64,000 nt of DNA from Perilla frutescens (taxonomy: Eukaryota > Streptophyta > Magnoliopsida > Lamiales > Lamiaceae). The notes beneath the pieces are model-generated. The model saw only the letters and a program-made list of their open reading frames with translations, was not told the origin of the DNA and did no database searches. The stretch is taken from positions 37,328,501-37,392,500 of the forward strand of contig BRKX01000004.1 of assembly GCA_026008535.1 (NCBI GenBank), written 5' to 3'. Below, piece after piece: positions 25,501-33,951 of the stretch. Position 1 is the first letter of the stretch. Each line of letters starts with the position of its first letter. The translations under genes were made by a program, and so were the position numbers.

Positions 25501-28500
25501 AAGGTGCTTGATTTCTCTTGCATGGGTGCAGTTGCGTATCAAACCACTAAAATTTAGTTAGATATATTATAAAAGAGCTAGAATTGACAAATCAATGAGG
25601 TTAGAGTGGTAACTTTAGAGTACTCATTTTGCAACCACAACATATTACAAGCCTTAGCTATGAGTTTTAAGTTGTTCCTATACACACCAACCCTTCACAC
25701 AAAAAAGGCCGCCATAACAAAAATCTACCCTGAGCTTGTGTTATTTATGAGCTGAGGTTAGAAGGCTGCTTCTTATTGCTTTGCTTCCTTTACCTTACAT
25801 GTTCCAGGGGACCAAATGCTCATTTGCATACAACTATGCTGTATTCTCGTAAAACATTATATGTTTTTAACTATTCTTTCTACAAAACAAGTTTTGAGCA
25901 GTTCAATCTTCTTTGTTGAAATCTTGTTGGAATGTTTGCTATTATTATCAAGCGGTTTTGACTAGTGGCTAGTGTTGAAAATATGATGCATGTTTGGTTC
26001 CCTTTAAAAGATGTCCGTAGAGCATTGATTAGAATAGTTTTACAAATTACATTAGAAAGGAGAAGAATTTACAAGAAAATATACCAATAAATATATCTAA
26101 CATTTGATTTGGTTCTTTTAATTAAGCCCTTGCATAAGCTGGACCACACATGAAAAGAGGTCAGCATGGTCATCCTCCTGGAGCAGGACATCAAGCTACT
26201 ATCAAAGACAGTTTATTTCCTTCAGTTAATGTGATACAACTATCTTGATGGTACTTTTCATATATTAATGACCCAGTTGTTCATCATGGCAGTATGGCCT
26301 TGCATTCCCTTTTGGACTGACTAAAGGTCTTGTATTTTCTTTTTGGGCTAAATATTTATTTGGATGGTAAGAATGCATAATTGATGCAGCCATGTAGGCT
26401 ACAGCCTTACAAATCCTTTTTAATGAATCGAGAAAATCTGTTATTCTACAAGGATGCTTGAAAAAAAAAATTATGATGTTTTCTGTATTACCAGAAGCAT
26501 AACAAACATATCCTTCCCCAGGTTTGTTAAATGTTGACATTCATTGGAACTTCAACTTTCATAGGAGAAAATGGATCTTGTCCTATTCTTGGAGGTTTAG
26601 AGTTGAGACATTTCCTCAATGTCTTAGTTCGATAACATTTTTGGTACTCGAAGACCACTATTTTCTTTAAGATGCTTCTGTGTACATGGTGGTTGTATTT
26701 CTACTATGATTTAAATGTATATTGTTTTGTGGTTCCTATCTTTGCTATTGTTGCACTAATGTACATGGATTGTATATTCTAATCCTACAGTTCACATATG
26801 TCCCACAATATTCTTAAGGTGTGATGCATTGTGACTATAGGTCAGATGATAGAATAATTGGCAAGACATGCCCATGCCCTAGTCATGGTAGCTTTTCTGT
26901 GTTTTCTTTGTCTCCACTTGATTGGGGTGTATGAGAAGTGCGTAAGAGGGGTTTCTTTCTATGGACTGGAATTTGGTGATGATCTATTTTAACAAAACCA
27001 CATTTGATTCGTGGATCTTCAAAGTTTTAAGCTATTGTAATGAGATTTATTCTATTCATGTCTTTGTTAATGATATATAGTATCCTCTAGAGAGTGGAGA
27101 CTGTTGCTAGCTTCATTATGCCTCTACTGGAATATGACACCGATCTACAAACTTTTACTTCTTTGAGAGCCTTGTGAATGTCGGATACCTAGAGACTATT
27201 ATTCTCCTAAAGATTTTTTTATCCCTTTGCAGTGCTTTTTATCTTTTGGTATTCTCTTTTATTTGTGACTGCATCTGTCTGCCTCACTTTTTCTCACTTA
27301 GCTCAACTTTACTGCTATCTAGTTTGACGGAGGTCCTCCAACGGTATCATAGTCGGGTTGAGACAGACTCAAGTCCCTCTACTGAAGTTTGTGAGACACA
27401 GGTACAAGGATCTTTTTATGTAAATAAAGCAGGATTAGGCCTGTGTGTGGGTAAGTTTAAGTTATAAAAGCCAAAACATAGACTGAATATAATCCATACA
27501 GTATCTATCCATGGTAGGCTACAACTTTTATTGGTTAATAATAATGTCTTTGCTGGCCACCTCCAACAAAGAGAGGACTACTTTGGTTCTAGATTCCTTA
27601 AATACATGTAACCTTGTTTTTTTTTATAAAACTATAATCAACTTGTGCTCTGTGAAAATGAATGAACGTTGCGGTGGTATCATAAAATCATGTGAAAACA
27701 TCTCCATACTCTGAAGGTTTTTCCTGTTTTCGTGTCAGGCTCAATATTCCAAATACTCGCGTTTTGTCACATGTAAGGAGCTCCTCCAAATTGTGGAAAG
27801 GCAACCACTTCATCCCTCTACTTTACTTTGTCTAAGTTACCATTCAGCGAATGGATTAAAACAAGTTTTCCCTATTTTTGCAGGGAGTTTGAGGAGCCAT
27901 GTGCTGACGAGCTCAGTGTGACTGACTTCGTACATCTTGAGAAGCAATTTGAGGCTGCACTAGTACAAACTAGAGCAACTAAGGTGTCCTATTCATTCCT
28001 CCTATAGTATCTCAAATTGTTGCCATACCACCTCCAAAAACCAGGACTTTCAACTTCTCATATTCTCTTTCTATCTGTACTATTAGTTTTCTTCATATGA
28101 TGACTTTTGGGGTCATCTATAATGCAAACAATCTTTTTGCATTTGCCAAAGGCCATCAGTCTTATGAAGACTCTTTGAAAAAACTAGAAATAGATGTTAA
28201 TGTTACTTGAAGTCTTCAATGATATAGAATGTACAGGAAAGTCAGTGAGATAGGCTGTTTAAGAAAAGCTAGTTTAGTATTATGCCTCTTCCCAGGTAGA
28301 GCAGCCAACAGATTTTGATATTTCATCCATCAGAGTAGTCTGTCTGGCAACTACAAGTTATACTTGGCTCTGTTTTGGAAGACATTTGTTGATCATGCTA
28401 TATCAGTTTGACTAGTAGGATGAATTAGCAATAAATTACTGTGTTAAAGTTATGCCCAATTACTGGGAATGGCCTCGAGAAGTAAAATATCGAAAGGGAG

Positions 28501-29773
28501 ATGAGAGTACTTGAGGTTACAATTCAGCTGAATTCTCATAATAGGCCTTCTATGTCTAAATATATCCATAAGTTGCTGTAGAGAAGAAAATTCTCGATTT
28601 TCTGACCTGTAAGATGCCAGAGGCAAGAGAGAGCTCTGGGGAGAGGCCGAAAGAAAGAGCTCTGATAGATGAACAGAAAAGTGTTTTCAGTTTATTAATT
28701 GATTTGCCAACTAATCTGCAGAATAGTTTTAAAAAAACTAACTGAACGATAGGAAGGAGCTTAATTTTTGTTGGTACCTCGAATAACAGATCCAAGAACT
28801 AGATCATCACCCATGATGCTTAACAAAAGATGTCTGGTATAAATCGGCTTCACTTGAGTAGAGCTGCAATACATTCATTAACTAACAACATCATAGCACC
28901 TTTTATTAAAAACATAATCTGGTTGCTGAATACAACTCCAAAAATAGGCACATTATATGATTGCGTAGCATTCCTTTAATATCTACCACAAAAGGATTGT
29001 GGTAGATTTGTTTAGTGTCTCCGAAGCATCTAGATTCTAGTTAGGGTGAAGAAAGGTTAGCCTTCATTTCTTTGATGCTCTATTATTCTTTTCTTGTGTT
29101 GTTGTCTCCATTTTTATGGGCTATGATTGGTGGTGTCGCGTTTTTGGCATACGCATCACTCCATAGATTGGTAACTTTCTTCGTTATGCAGACACATTTG
29201 CTTCTGGAGTCTATATCAAGCCTTCATGAAAAGGTACGGATTTGCATCTTCTGTCACTGCTCAGCTACAATGATTAAGAGTACTACTAAAAGTCTTAAGC
29301 CACCAACCATTTATGCAGAGATATTCATTACGACTCATATGACTGAAAAAGATAGATCTTGTCTAAATTCTCGTAAATAAGCCACAAAAGGCAATCAATA
29401 AGCAGCCATTGCATTGAAATAAAAGATTAATAATATATGCACTTTGGAATTGGCAGGGTAGTAGTGCTTACTCGACTGATTTGTGAACAGGAGAAGATGC
29501 TGGAGGAAGAAAAAATGGTGCTGGAGGGAAAGGTGCATCCATCCATCCATCATCATCATCATATCTCTGTCTGCAAAGAAAAGAAAAAGGAAAAAAAAAG
29601 AATGGAATTAACAACTACATCTATAATATAAAGTAGGAAGGTTGAAGAGAAGTCATAATTTTTCCATATATGCTGATATGATTTAGCACATACAGATTGC
29701 TGGAGGGAAGACAAAGACGAAGGCGGTGGCGATCGATCTGAACGCCATTCCAGACAGCAGGACGTCGGAGTGA
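8888..29773 (+). CDS. FLC-like: FLC-like MIKC-type MADS-box transcription factor, 7 exons
   Basis: A DNA-binding transcription factor expected to bind CArG boxes as a dimer in the nucleus; family members of the FLC/MAF clade repress flowering. Exons 8888-9072, 27323-27401, 27739-27800, 27884-27983, 29192-29233, 29491-29532 and 29696-29773 join in frame to 195 codons. FLC in Arabidopsis is 196 aa. Residues 1-60 are the MADS domain (MGRRKLEIKRIEDKS, QVTFSKRRNGLLKKA, ELSVLCD). The I and K regions follow, with KELLQIVE in exon 3, HLEKQFEAAL in exon 4 and two 14-residue exons (HLLLESISSLHEK; EKMLEEEKMVLEGK). The exon lengths 185/79/62/100/42/42 are the classic MIKC pattern. The C-terminus is short (IDLNAIPDS) and lacks the LPLLN-type end of Arabidopsis FLC. 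All borders are GT-AG except intron 3 (GC-AG). MADS assignment is near certain; FLC clade membership is inferred. Confidence 0.85.
9609..9808. promoter_or_regulatory. Two TGCATGC (RY-type) motifs near the start of intron 1
   Basis: TGCATGC at 9609-9615 and 9802-9808, 193 bp apart, 0.5 to 0.75 kb into intron 1. In Arabidopsis FLC, B3-domain proteins (VAL1) bind two TGCATG RY motifs in intron 1 to start Polycomb silencing. The position is similar, the spacing wider. The functional link is inference only. Confidence 0.35.
9929..10796. mobile_element. Fold-back element with about 110-bp terminal inverted repeats (intron 1)
   Basis: The left arm 9929-10037 and right arm 10688-10796 are inverted copies: TCAAAACT, CTCAACCAAGCCAA, GGCTCTCCG and TCTCTCAAA.CCCATAT occur in the same order in both. 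The interior (about 650 bp) has no convincing coding frame and includes a short direct duplication of GAAATTGATGTTGATTTTTC (10537 and 10600). The target duplication was not resolved. A MULE-like or fold-back MITE is likely. Confidence 0.65.
10920..12300. other. AT-rich part of intron 1 without recognisable elements
   Basis: 10920-11510 is extremely AT-rich with (GT)n/(AT)n at 11264-11291. 11510-12300 shows no known motif or coding frame. Confidence 0.5.
12410..12660. repeat. Probable retroelement fragment in intron 1
   Basis: The stretch GTGTAGTTTGTGCAC, CATTAAAACCTT, AAGGAAAACTCAGTGG and ACCAGGTAAAAACCTTGACAG resembles the non-coding tail common in plant retroelement copies. No second copy is present in the window, so the class cannot be fixed. 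Confidence 0.25.
12661..14440. other. Intron 1 stretch with no recognised gene
   Basis: The 126-codon minus-strand frame ending at 13045 has a poly-Phe/Leu segment and no domain. CTTCCxATTCTATA.GGCAC is present twice (13462-13482 and 13586-13605). Nothing else was recognised. Confidence 0.45.
14437..14444. repeat. Target site duplication (left copy) of the GGTATACCG element
   Basis: ATGCACAC at 14437-14444 is repeated exactly at 15763-15770. Confidence 0.8.
14445..15762. mobile_element. Non-autonomous hAT-type element with GGTATACCG iterons
   Basis: The ends AGGGCTGGGG (left) and, read inward from the right, AGGGGTGGCACGG form short terminal inverted repeats. An exact 8-bp duplication (ATGCACAC) flanks the element. 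Both subterminal regions (14460-14735 and 15495-15750) are filled with dozens of short palindromic units such as GGTATACCG and TACCGGTA, in both orientations, as expected for transposase binding sites. The centre is AT-rich and holds a 236-bp tandem duplication. There is no transposase, so mobility would need a protein in trans. Confidence 0.8.
14826..15350. repeat. Tandem repeat, period about 236 bp, 2.2 copies
   Basis: Units start near 14829, 15066 and 15301 with CACTTATAAATTAATCTTATG-like sequence. Each contains ATAAAAACATGATTGATATA. It lies in the centre of the GGTATACCG element and copies are nearly identical, indicating a recent duplication. Confidence 0.8.
15771..16308. other. Intron 1 stretch with CA-rich sequence
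   Basis: 15771-15960 is rich in CACACA and short CATA-type phrases. The remainder shows no known feature. Confidence 0.5.
16312..17131. mobile_element. Possible MITE with CATCTCCAA termini (intron 1)
   Basis: Left end ATCATCTCCAACAG near 16313; right end TTCTTGGAGATGCTC near 17117-17131. The short CATCTCCAA inverted termini are a common feature of plant hAT-like MITEs. The interior is very AT-rich and contains an (AT)n run at 16499-16519. No target duplication was confirmed. Confidence 0.4.
17730..17932. repeat. Partial copy of the GGCAATGTTTGGTA element
   Basis: GGCAATGTTTGGTATACTGG at 17733 resembles the terminus of the element at 17934-18157, with AAATATACTAAGATTG also shared. It lacks a clean right terminus. 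Confidence 0.4.
17934..18157. mobile_element. MITE with GGCAATGTTTGGTAGCC termini (intron 1)
   Basis: The left end GGCAATGTTTGGTAGCCTAG and right end, read inward, GACAATGTTTGGTAGCCTGC are inverted repeats extending about 40 bp (ATAAAGG.ATAT). The element is 224 bp with a GC-richer centre. The target duplication was not resolved. Confidence 0.65.
18500..19522. mobile_element. CACTA-like non-autonomous element (intron 1)
   Basis: Starts CACTACAACAAAAT at 18500 and ends ATTTTCTTGTAGTG at 19522, the CACTA terminal signature. Subterminal copies of AACGACGGA / TCCGTCRTTAA occur at both ends in both orientations. The interior is AT-rich without a transposase. The flanking trinucleotides (TGT left, TCC right) are not an exact 3-bp duplication. 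Related relics lie at 2960-3655 and 51950-52115. Confidence 0.75.
19840..21420. repeat. Repeat-like block with CpG-dense segment (intron 1)
   Basis: It opens with GCACAACCCGCAAGAGAACG and CATAGAGATTAAATTAGACT, phrases like those at the edge of many plant LTR-type repeats. A CpG-dense segment follows at 20878-21235, built of GTCGCG(C/T)TT and its reverse form GCGACC. No coding frame is credible; the open frames of 70-111 codons here on both strands are by-products of the GC-rich repeat. The element class is not known. Confidence 0.4.
21670..22615. mobile_element. Inverted-repeat element with C24 and G34 runs (intron 1)
   Basis: CGTTTACCTTCAGGAGCCCCC at the left (21709-21729) recurs in inverted form twice at the right: rc of 22580-22606 (CGTTTAACTTGAGGATATCC) and rc of about 22434-22466 (TGTTTACCTTGAGGAGCATA). 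ACCAATTAAGT follows at the left and inner right. The C-tract in this motif is expanded to 24 C (21785-21808) and, on the other arm, 34 G (22549-22582). No coding content. Confidence 0.5.
22616..23880. other. Intron 1 stretch without recognised features
   Basis: AT-rich; no coding frame, TIR or tandem array could be supported. Confidence 0.45.
23882..24265. repeat. Short direct repeats (about 75-85 bp) flanking a 230-bp spacer
   Basis: GATAAAGGGTTGAACCTTA..CTTCCACACTTTCATGTGGAAC.GATGTGGGATTGTAACAA (23893-23965) recurs in diverged form at 24193-24264. GTTAAGCATATAA also occurs twice (23882 and 24142). The spacer has GACCGAACATCC and GGCACATGCCGG. This could be a TRIM-like or other small repeat; not proven. 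Confidence 0.4.
24266..27322. other. 3' part of intron 1 without recognised elements
   Basis: No coding frame or repeat was recognised apart from an (AT)n run at 25336-25350. This may be the ancestral, non-transposon part of the intron. It ends at the acceptor used by exon 2. Confidence 0.45.
27323..27401 (+). CDS. FLC-like: MADS-box gene exon 2 (I region)
   Basis: 79 bp between acceptor CTATCTAG and donor CACAG|GTACAAGG. It completes the split Ser codon and encodes LTEVLQRYHSRVE and the start of the intervening region. Confidence 0.9.
27739..27800 (+). CDS. FLC-like: MADS-box gene exon 3 (start of K domain)
   Basis: 62 bp, the conserved length of MIKC exon 3. Acceptor TCGTGTCAG; encodes KELLQIVE, equivalent to the ELLELVDS-type motif in FLC. 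The junction to exon 4 in frame requires the donor GAAAG|GCAACC, a GC donor; no GT gives the right phase nearby. Confidence 0.85.
27801..27883 (+). other. Intron 3, GC-AG type, 83 bp
   Basis: Begins GCAACC and ends CTATTTTTGCAG. With this junction exon 3 is 62 bp, exon 4 is 100 bp and an AGG codon is restored across the border. GC-AG introns are a known minority class spliced by the major spliceosome. Confidence 0.8.
27884..27983 (+). CDS. FLC-like: MADS-box gene exon 4 (K domain)
   Basis: 100 bp, conserved MIKC exon 4 length; acceptor TTTTTGCAG, donor ACTAAG|GTGTCC. Encodes EEPCADELSVTDFVHLEKQF and an amphipathic helix (FEAALVQTRATK). Confidence 0.93.
29192..29233 (+). CDS. FLC-like: MADS-box gene exon 5 (K domain)
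   Basis: 42 bp, acceptor TTATGCAG, donor GAAAAG|GTACGG. Encodes THLLLESISSLHEK, matching the FLC exon pattern (TELMLKLVENLKEK type). Confidence 0.93.
29491..29532 (+). CDS. FLC-like: MADS-box gene exon 6 (K domain end)
   Basis: 42 bp, acceptor GTGAACAG, donor GGAAAG|GTGCAT. Encodes EKMLEEEKMVLEGK, matching EKMLKEEN-type in FLC. Confidence 0.93.
29696..29773 (+). CDS. FLC-like: MADS-box gene exon 7 (C-terminus and stop)
   Basis: Acceptor CACATACAG; 25 codons rich in Lys then IDLNAIPDSRTSE and TGA at 29771. A candidate polyadenylation signal AATAAA is at 30003-30008. Confidence 0.85.
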   Translation: MAGGKTKTKAVAIDLNAIPDSRTSE

Positions 29774-30880
29774 TTGAAGAATGATTATGTTGATTAGCTG
29801 AGACTCTCAGAATGTAACAACACTTCAATTCAACGCTAGCTGATTGTGAAGAAAAAGAAGAAGAATTGAAGAGAGGTGCGATCGAGCAAACTACCCTCCA
29901 TTTGAGCACTGCATATCTATCATATTTTATTGGATTAATAATATATATTGGGTTACCAATTAATTACTTACGATTATATGTGCGTGCTACAAATTAAAAT
30001 CAAATAAAAGATGTATGTCGATCTGTATTTGAGTTTGAGCAGAGCCTCTCCCTCACGTTGCTTGTTGCTTGTTGCTTGTTACATTCTGAAAGCCAGAGCA
30101 AATCCAAAACTACTTTTATTGATGTTAATTAAATCGCCCAAGCGGCAAAGCGGCAAGTGGTAAGCGGTGCGGTGGGAATATACGTATGCATATCCAATAT
30201 ATGTGTGTGTGTGTGATTAATGGAGGAGGATATGTGTGTGTGTGGGTGTGTGTGTGATTAATGGAGGAGAGAGGTGTAGGAACGTTGCATGGAATATGTA
30301 TTTATAGATGTCTATCGCCTATCGGTGCATCGAAAGGAGAAGCAGAGCAATAGAACTGGAATGAAGCAGTCGACGTGGCGGAATGTGATTGGAGGGAGCC
30401 ACGAGGATTACTCAGCGACGTGGTACAACATATTATTTTTTTATTTTCATTTTTATCTTATTTTATTTTTTGTCTTTTTGAGATGGTCTAGTGCTGAAGT
30501 AATTATTTTGAGACTAAAGGCCCAGTGCGCATCTTGGTAGTAGCTGCAGGTTACACTGAACATAAAAAAAAAAATAACATAATATATTATCTATTTATCT
30601 TTATATTTAGGTTATGTTGTTGTAAACTGTGCCTGATTCTCTCCTCACTTTCTCACTCAACGTTCATTGCACATTTGCCAACCATAGCACTCTGGTTTTT
30701 TTAATTAATAATTAATCATAATTAGTAATTTAATGGAGCAATTCAATTTATTAATTATTCCACTGTTTAAATTAATTATATTATAAATATTATTTTAATG
30801 GATTTTTTTTATTCTTACAATCCTTGATATGAAAACCCTAGTCAAAATATAAAAGCCTCAATGAGTTTTTTCCTTTAACC
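29774..30880. other. 3' UTR/downstream flank of the MADS-box gene
   Basis: It includes tandem TTGCTTG (30058-30079) and two (GT)n stretches near 30203 and 30233-30253, each followed by GTGATTAATGGAGGA. No independent gene was supported. In Arabidopsis FLC, antisense transcripts start in this kind of region; no evidence for that here beyond position. Confidence 0.5.
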
Positions 30881-30881
30881 A

Positions 30882-32262
30882 TTAGTGAAGAAAAACATTG
30901 TTCCACGTACATAATTCAATACTCTCGGCACCAAAATGGGTCAAAGAATGTGCAACAGAATTTGCTTCTCTAAACATATCCTTAAAGCCAATAATAAAAC
31001 TAGAATTAATAATACCCGCTAACGGAAGAAGCTCCGTCTCAATGTACTTCTTTTCGTCATCGCCATTCTCAATCAAACGGATGGCCAATAAAGAATCGAA
31101 TAAACCACAAAAGGAACAAGTTGCTCTTGCAAGCAAAGCCCGACACCGTAAAGGATTGCATTAAGTTCGGCATCAAGAACCAACGTAGACCGTTGTATAG
31201 GCTTAGCCAAAGCAGCTTGAAGTCAGCCCCGCCAGTCCCGCACAACCGTCCCCACACCCAAACTCTCGATGCCCTCTTTAAAAGTTGCGTCGACATCTAG
31301 ATGGAACACCCCATCTGGAGGCAAAAACCATTCTTTAGTACCAACTATAACTCGAGTAAATTTCACTTTTTGTTCTATTAGAATATGGTCAAAATACTTT
31401 TAGTCCCAAAAATTATTTTTTGGTCCCAAATAATATTTTTTAGACAATTTTTGTCCCATAAGAAATTTTTCCGACAATTTTAGTCTTAAACTAACAATTT
31501 TGGGTGAATGTGAGATGTGTCTCATGCATATGAAAACAAACATGACATGTGTTCCAAAATCCAAGGCATCATGTCATTTTATCTGAAATCAATTTGTGTT
31601 GTCTAGCGCACTAAAAATTTCAGTTAGTTTAGGACTAAATTTGTCGAAAAAATCTCTTATGGGACTAAATTTGTCGAAAAAATCTCTTATGGGACTAAAA
31701 TTATCGAAAAAATATTATTTGGGACTAAAAAAATAATTTTTAGGGCTAAAGGTGTTTTGACCATATTATAATAGAACAAAAAGTGAAATTTACTCACCGT
31801 GACTTCAAGAGACAAAGACAGACAGAGAACCTCTAGCTTCATGAAAAGTTATCAAGAAACTTTTTGAGAATTCAATTCCAACCTCCACTTTGTGCCCCTG
31901 AGGTTCATGCTTCTCTTTACACAAAAACTGCCAAATAGAAGATAACGTAGCAACTCAGACCTCATTACTCCTCTTTGCCGAACTATCTGCACACCTCATG
32001 CCCAATCTCAAGCAAACAAGAAAGCTTTCACTACTTTAACAAACTCTAAAACCCTTTAACTTTCTCACAGTAGATCAGCCAAATATTTCCCACAGGCCTC
32101 ACATAACCCAACTATTGGAACATGATGCCTCCTCAAATTCAAAGCCATTGGAACAAAATCCAAATACGCCCTCCAAAGAAAAAACTTAATGTTATGGGGA
32201 ATGTTCAACTTCCAAACCAAAGAATTCCATTCACTCCTAACGGACCCGATGTAGAAGCCTAA
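30882..32262 (-). pseudogene. Non-LTR retrotransposon (LINE) relic: zf-RVT and RNase H-like parts
   Basis: Read on the minus strand. 32262 to about 32050 encodes SEWNSLVWKLNIPHNIKFFL, WRAYLDF and PIVGLCEACGK, the zf-RVT region found after the reverse transcriptase of plant LINEs. After stops and frameshifts, about 31320-31250 encodes a PPDGVFHLDVDATFK-like start of the RVT_3 RNase H-like domain, and 31136-30882 its C-terminal half, with FREANSVAHSL. The reverse transcriptase itself is not present. A MITE at 31353-31795 splits it. It is non-functional. Confidence 0.7.
31353..31795. mobile_element. MITE inserted in the LINE relic
   Basis: Left end GAGTAAATTTCACTTTTTGT and right end, read inward, identical for about 25 bp and similar for about 50 bp (TTCTATTAKAATATGGTCAAAA). 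The interior repeats GGGACTAAAATTRTCGAAAAAAT units. Candidate 9-bp target duplications are ACTATAACT (31344-31352) and ACCGTGACT (31796-31804), which differ only by three transitions. Nine bp suggests a Mutator-like origin. The LINE frame resumes on both sides. Confidence 0.75.
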
Positions 32263-32365
32263 TTTAGCGACCCATATTTTTTTTAATAAAATTTGCTACA
32301 TTTTATTTAAAATAAAAATGGTTTTTATAATGCTTATTATATTATTTTGTTATGTTCATATAAGT

Positions 32366-32527
32366 CGGGAGAAAATTACATAAATGGTTCCACAAAGCAC
32401 GCCCCCGTTTCATTTTGATCCCAAACTAAGCTAATTTGGTCCTTTCTTTATTTTTTTAAGCCAAAATGACCTCATAAAACAGTCATATGCAATTTTGGTC
32501 CCGCGTATTTTGACGGGCTAGTTAACA
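32366..32527 (+). mobile_element. Likely 5' terminal region of the MuDR-type element, cut off by the gypsy-like insertion
   Basis: GGGAGAAAATTACATAAATGG followed by several GGTCC / TTGGTCCC phrases and GACGGGCTAGTTAACA is of the kind seen at MULE ends. It is directly continuous with GCTGACGGCGAGTTAACACG at 46018 once the gypsy-like element and one target copy are removed. The opposite end near 50636 (read inward GGGCAAATTATAATTTAATTCCC) is only loosely similar, so the TIR is not proven. Confidence 0.4.
32523..32527. repeat. Target site duplication (left) of the three-LTR gypsy-like element
   Basis: TAACA at 32523-32527, repeated exactly at 46013-46017. Five bp is the usual length for LTR retrotransposon integrases. 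Confidence 0.85.
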
Positions 32528-33951
32528 TGTAACGCCCTAAAATTTAATTCGAGCCCAATTTTATTTATTTAGGCCCAATCATTATTTGAACGAGAATGAA
32601 TTAAGATTAGACGATAATTTTTGTCGAAACCCGGGTTTGGCCCAATTACTTTGCCCATTTCAAAATTAATGTTAATCTCATTTTATTCTAATAAGAATCT
32701 ATTTTTTTTAAACCCAATTTATTTATATAAGAGGCCCAATAAAAAAAATAAAAATAAAAGCCCAATAGGTATAATTTACATATGTGTGTGTGAATATATA
32801 TATGTATCTTATATATGTGGGTGTGCGTGTATATATTTATATAAACCATATGTGTGTGTTTGTCTATGTATATAAATATATTATTGTTCATATCCTCAAT
32901 ATATATACATGAGAGTAAGAAAGAAATAACAAAAAAAGAAAAAAAAAAAGGGAGGAAAGAAAAGGGGGAATCGGGGAGTAGGAGAGAGAGAGGGGGGGAA
33001 AGATCAGAAATTGAGAGGGAGAGAAGGAAGGGGGCAGATCGATGGAAGAAGAAAAGAAAGAGAAGAGAGAAAGCAAGAGTGAGAGAGAGAGGGATTAGAG
33101 AAAAGATAGAGAAAAGATAGAGAAATGAGACGAGAAAGAAAGAGGGAAAGAGAGAGCAAGGGTTAAGAGAGGAGGGGGAAGCAGCTGGGCAGGTGGCCGG
33201 ACTCCCACCGGCGCCGGAGCAGCAGCAGCAGGTCACCGCAGTAGCAGCCGGACGCCGGAACACAGCCGCAGCAACCACGAAACTCGCTGCGGTCAGCCAT
33301 CTTCGTCATCATCGTATGGGTCCGTTTCTTTTCCGTTTGACTTGATTTTCGGATATGTCGTACATTGATATATGTTCTACGTTTTATCTTTTAATATCGT
33401 TAGAATCCGGTGGCCGGAAACCGGCCAAAACGCCGGAAAATAGAAGCTGTTACATTTCCGGACAGATTTCTTGCTTCAACTTATTTCGATTTTTTAGCCC
33501 TTTTTCTGTCAAAATCTGGGAATTCATATTTGAGGAACATTTTTAGATATATGTCTTAGGGTTCTATAGAAGTTGGAATTACTTGATTCAGAGTTTTGGT
33601 TGAGAAGATATGACTTGTTTACTGAAACTGGTACCAAGGTGAAAACAGGGGGAAATGTTTTGAAGATATGTGGGTGCATTGGAGCTGAAGTTTTCTTAAT
33701 TTAAATCAGTCGAGAACTATCCTTAGTGATGCTAAAGTGTTATTAGTATATTAGAAGGTTGGAAACTTGAATCTTTGTGTGCTTTCAATATGGTTTGGTT
33801 GTAGAATTGATGCTAATCAGACCCATGTTTAGAAAAAAAAAAAGAAATATTTCTCTTTTAATCCCTTTTTATTGCTTTATTTGATGATAATGATGATTAA
33901 TCTAAAAAAAGAAAAAGAAAAAAAAAAGAGGGATATTATAGAAGGTGATAT

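Larger units (their letters stand above)
9073..27322 (+). other. Intron 1 of the MADS-box gene, about 18.25 kb
   Basis: Donor GTTAGT at 9073; acceptor CTATCTAG at 27315-27322. It contains at least six transposable-element or repeat insertions, listed separately. Large first introns that carry cold-responsive chromatin elements are known in Arabidopsis FLC; whether that holds here is not shown by sequence alone. Confidence 0.8.

Noticed and set aside
29559..29909. 116-codon minus-strand frame over the last MADS exons
   Set aside because: Antisense to exons 6-7 and introns; low complexity Ser-rich and no domain.
32688..33278. 196- and 191-codon Ser/Leu/Phe-rich frames on the minus strand (also 37035-37610 and 42356-42722)
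   Set aside because: Antisense of the GA-rich tract and (GT)n in each LTR; no domain, and the same in all LTR copies.
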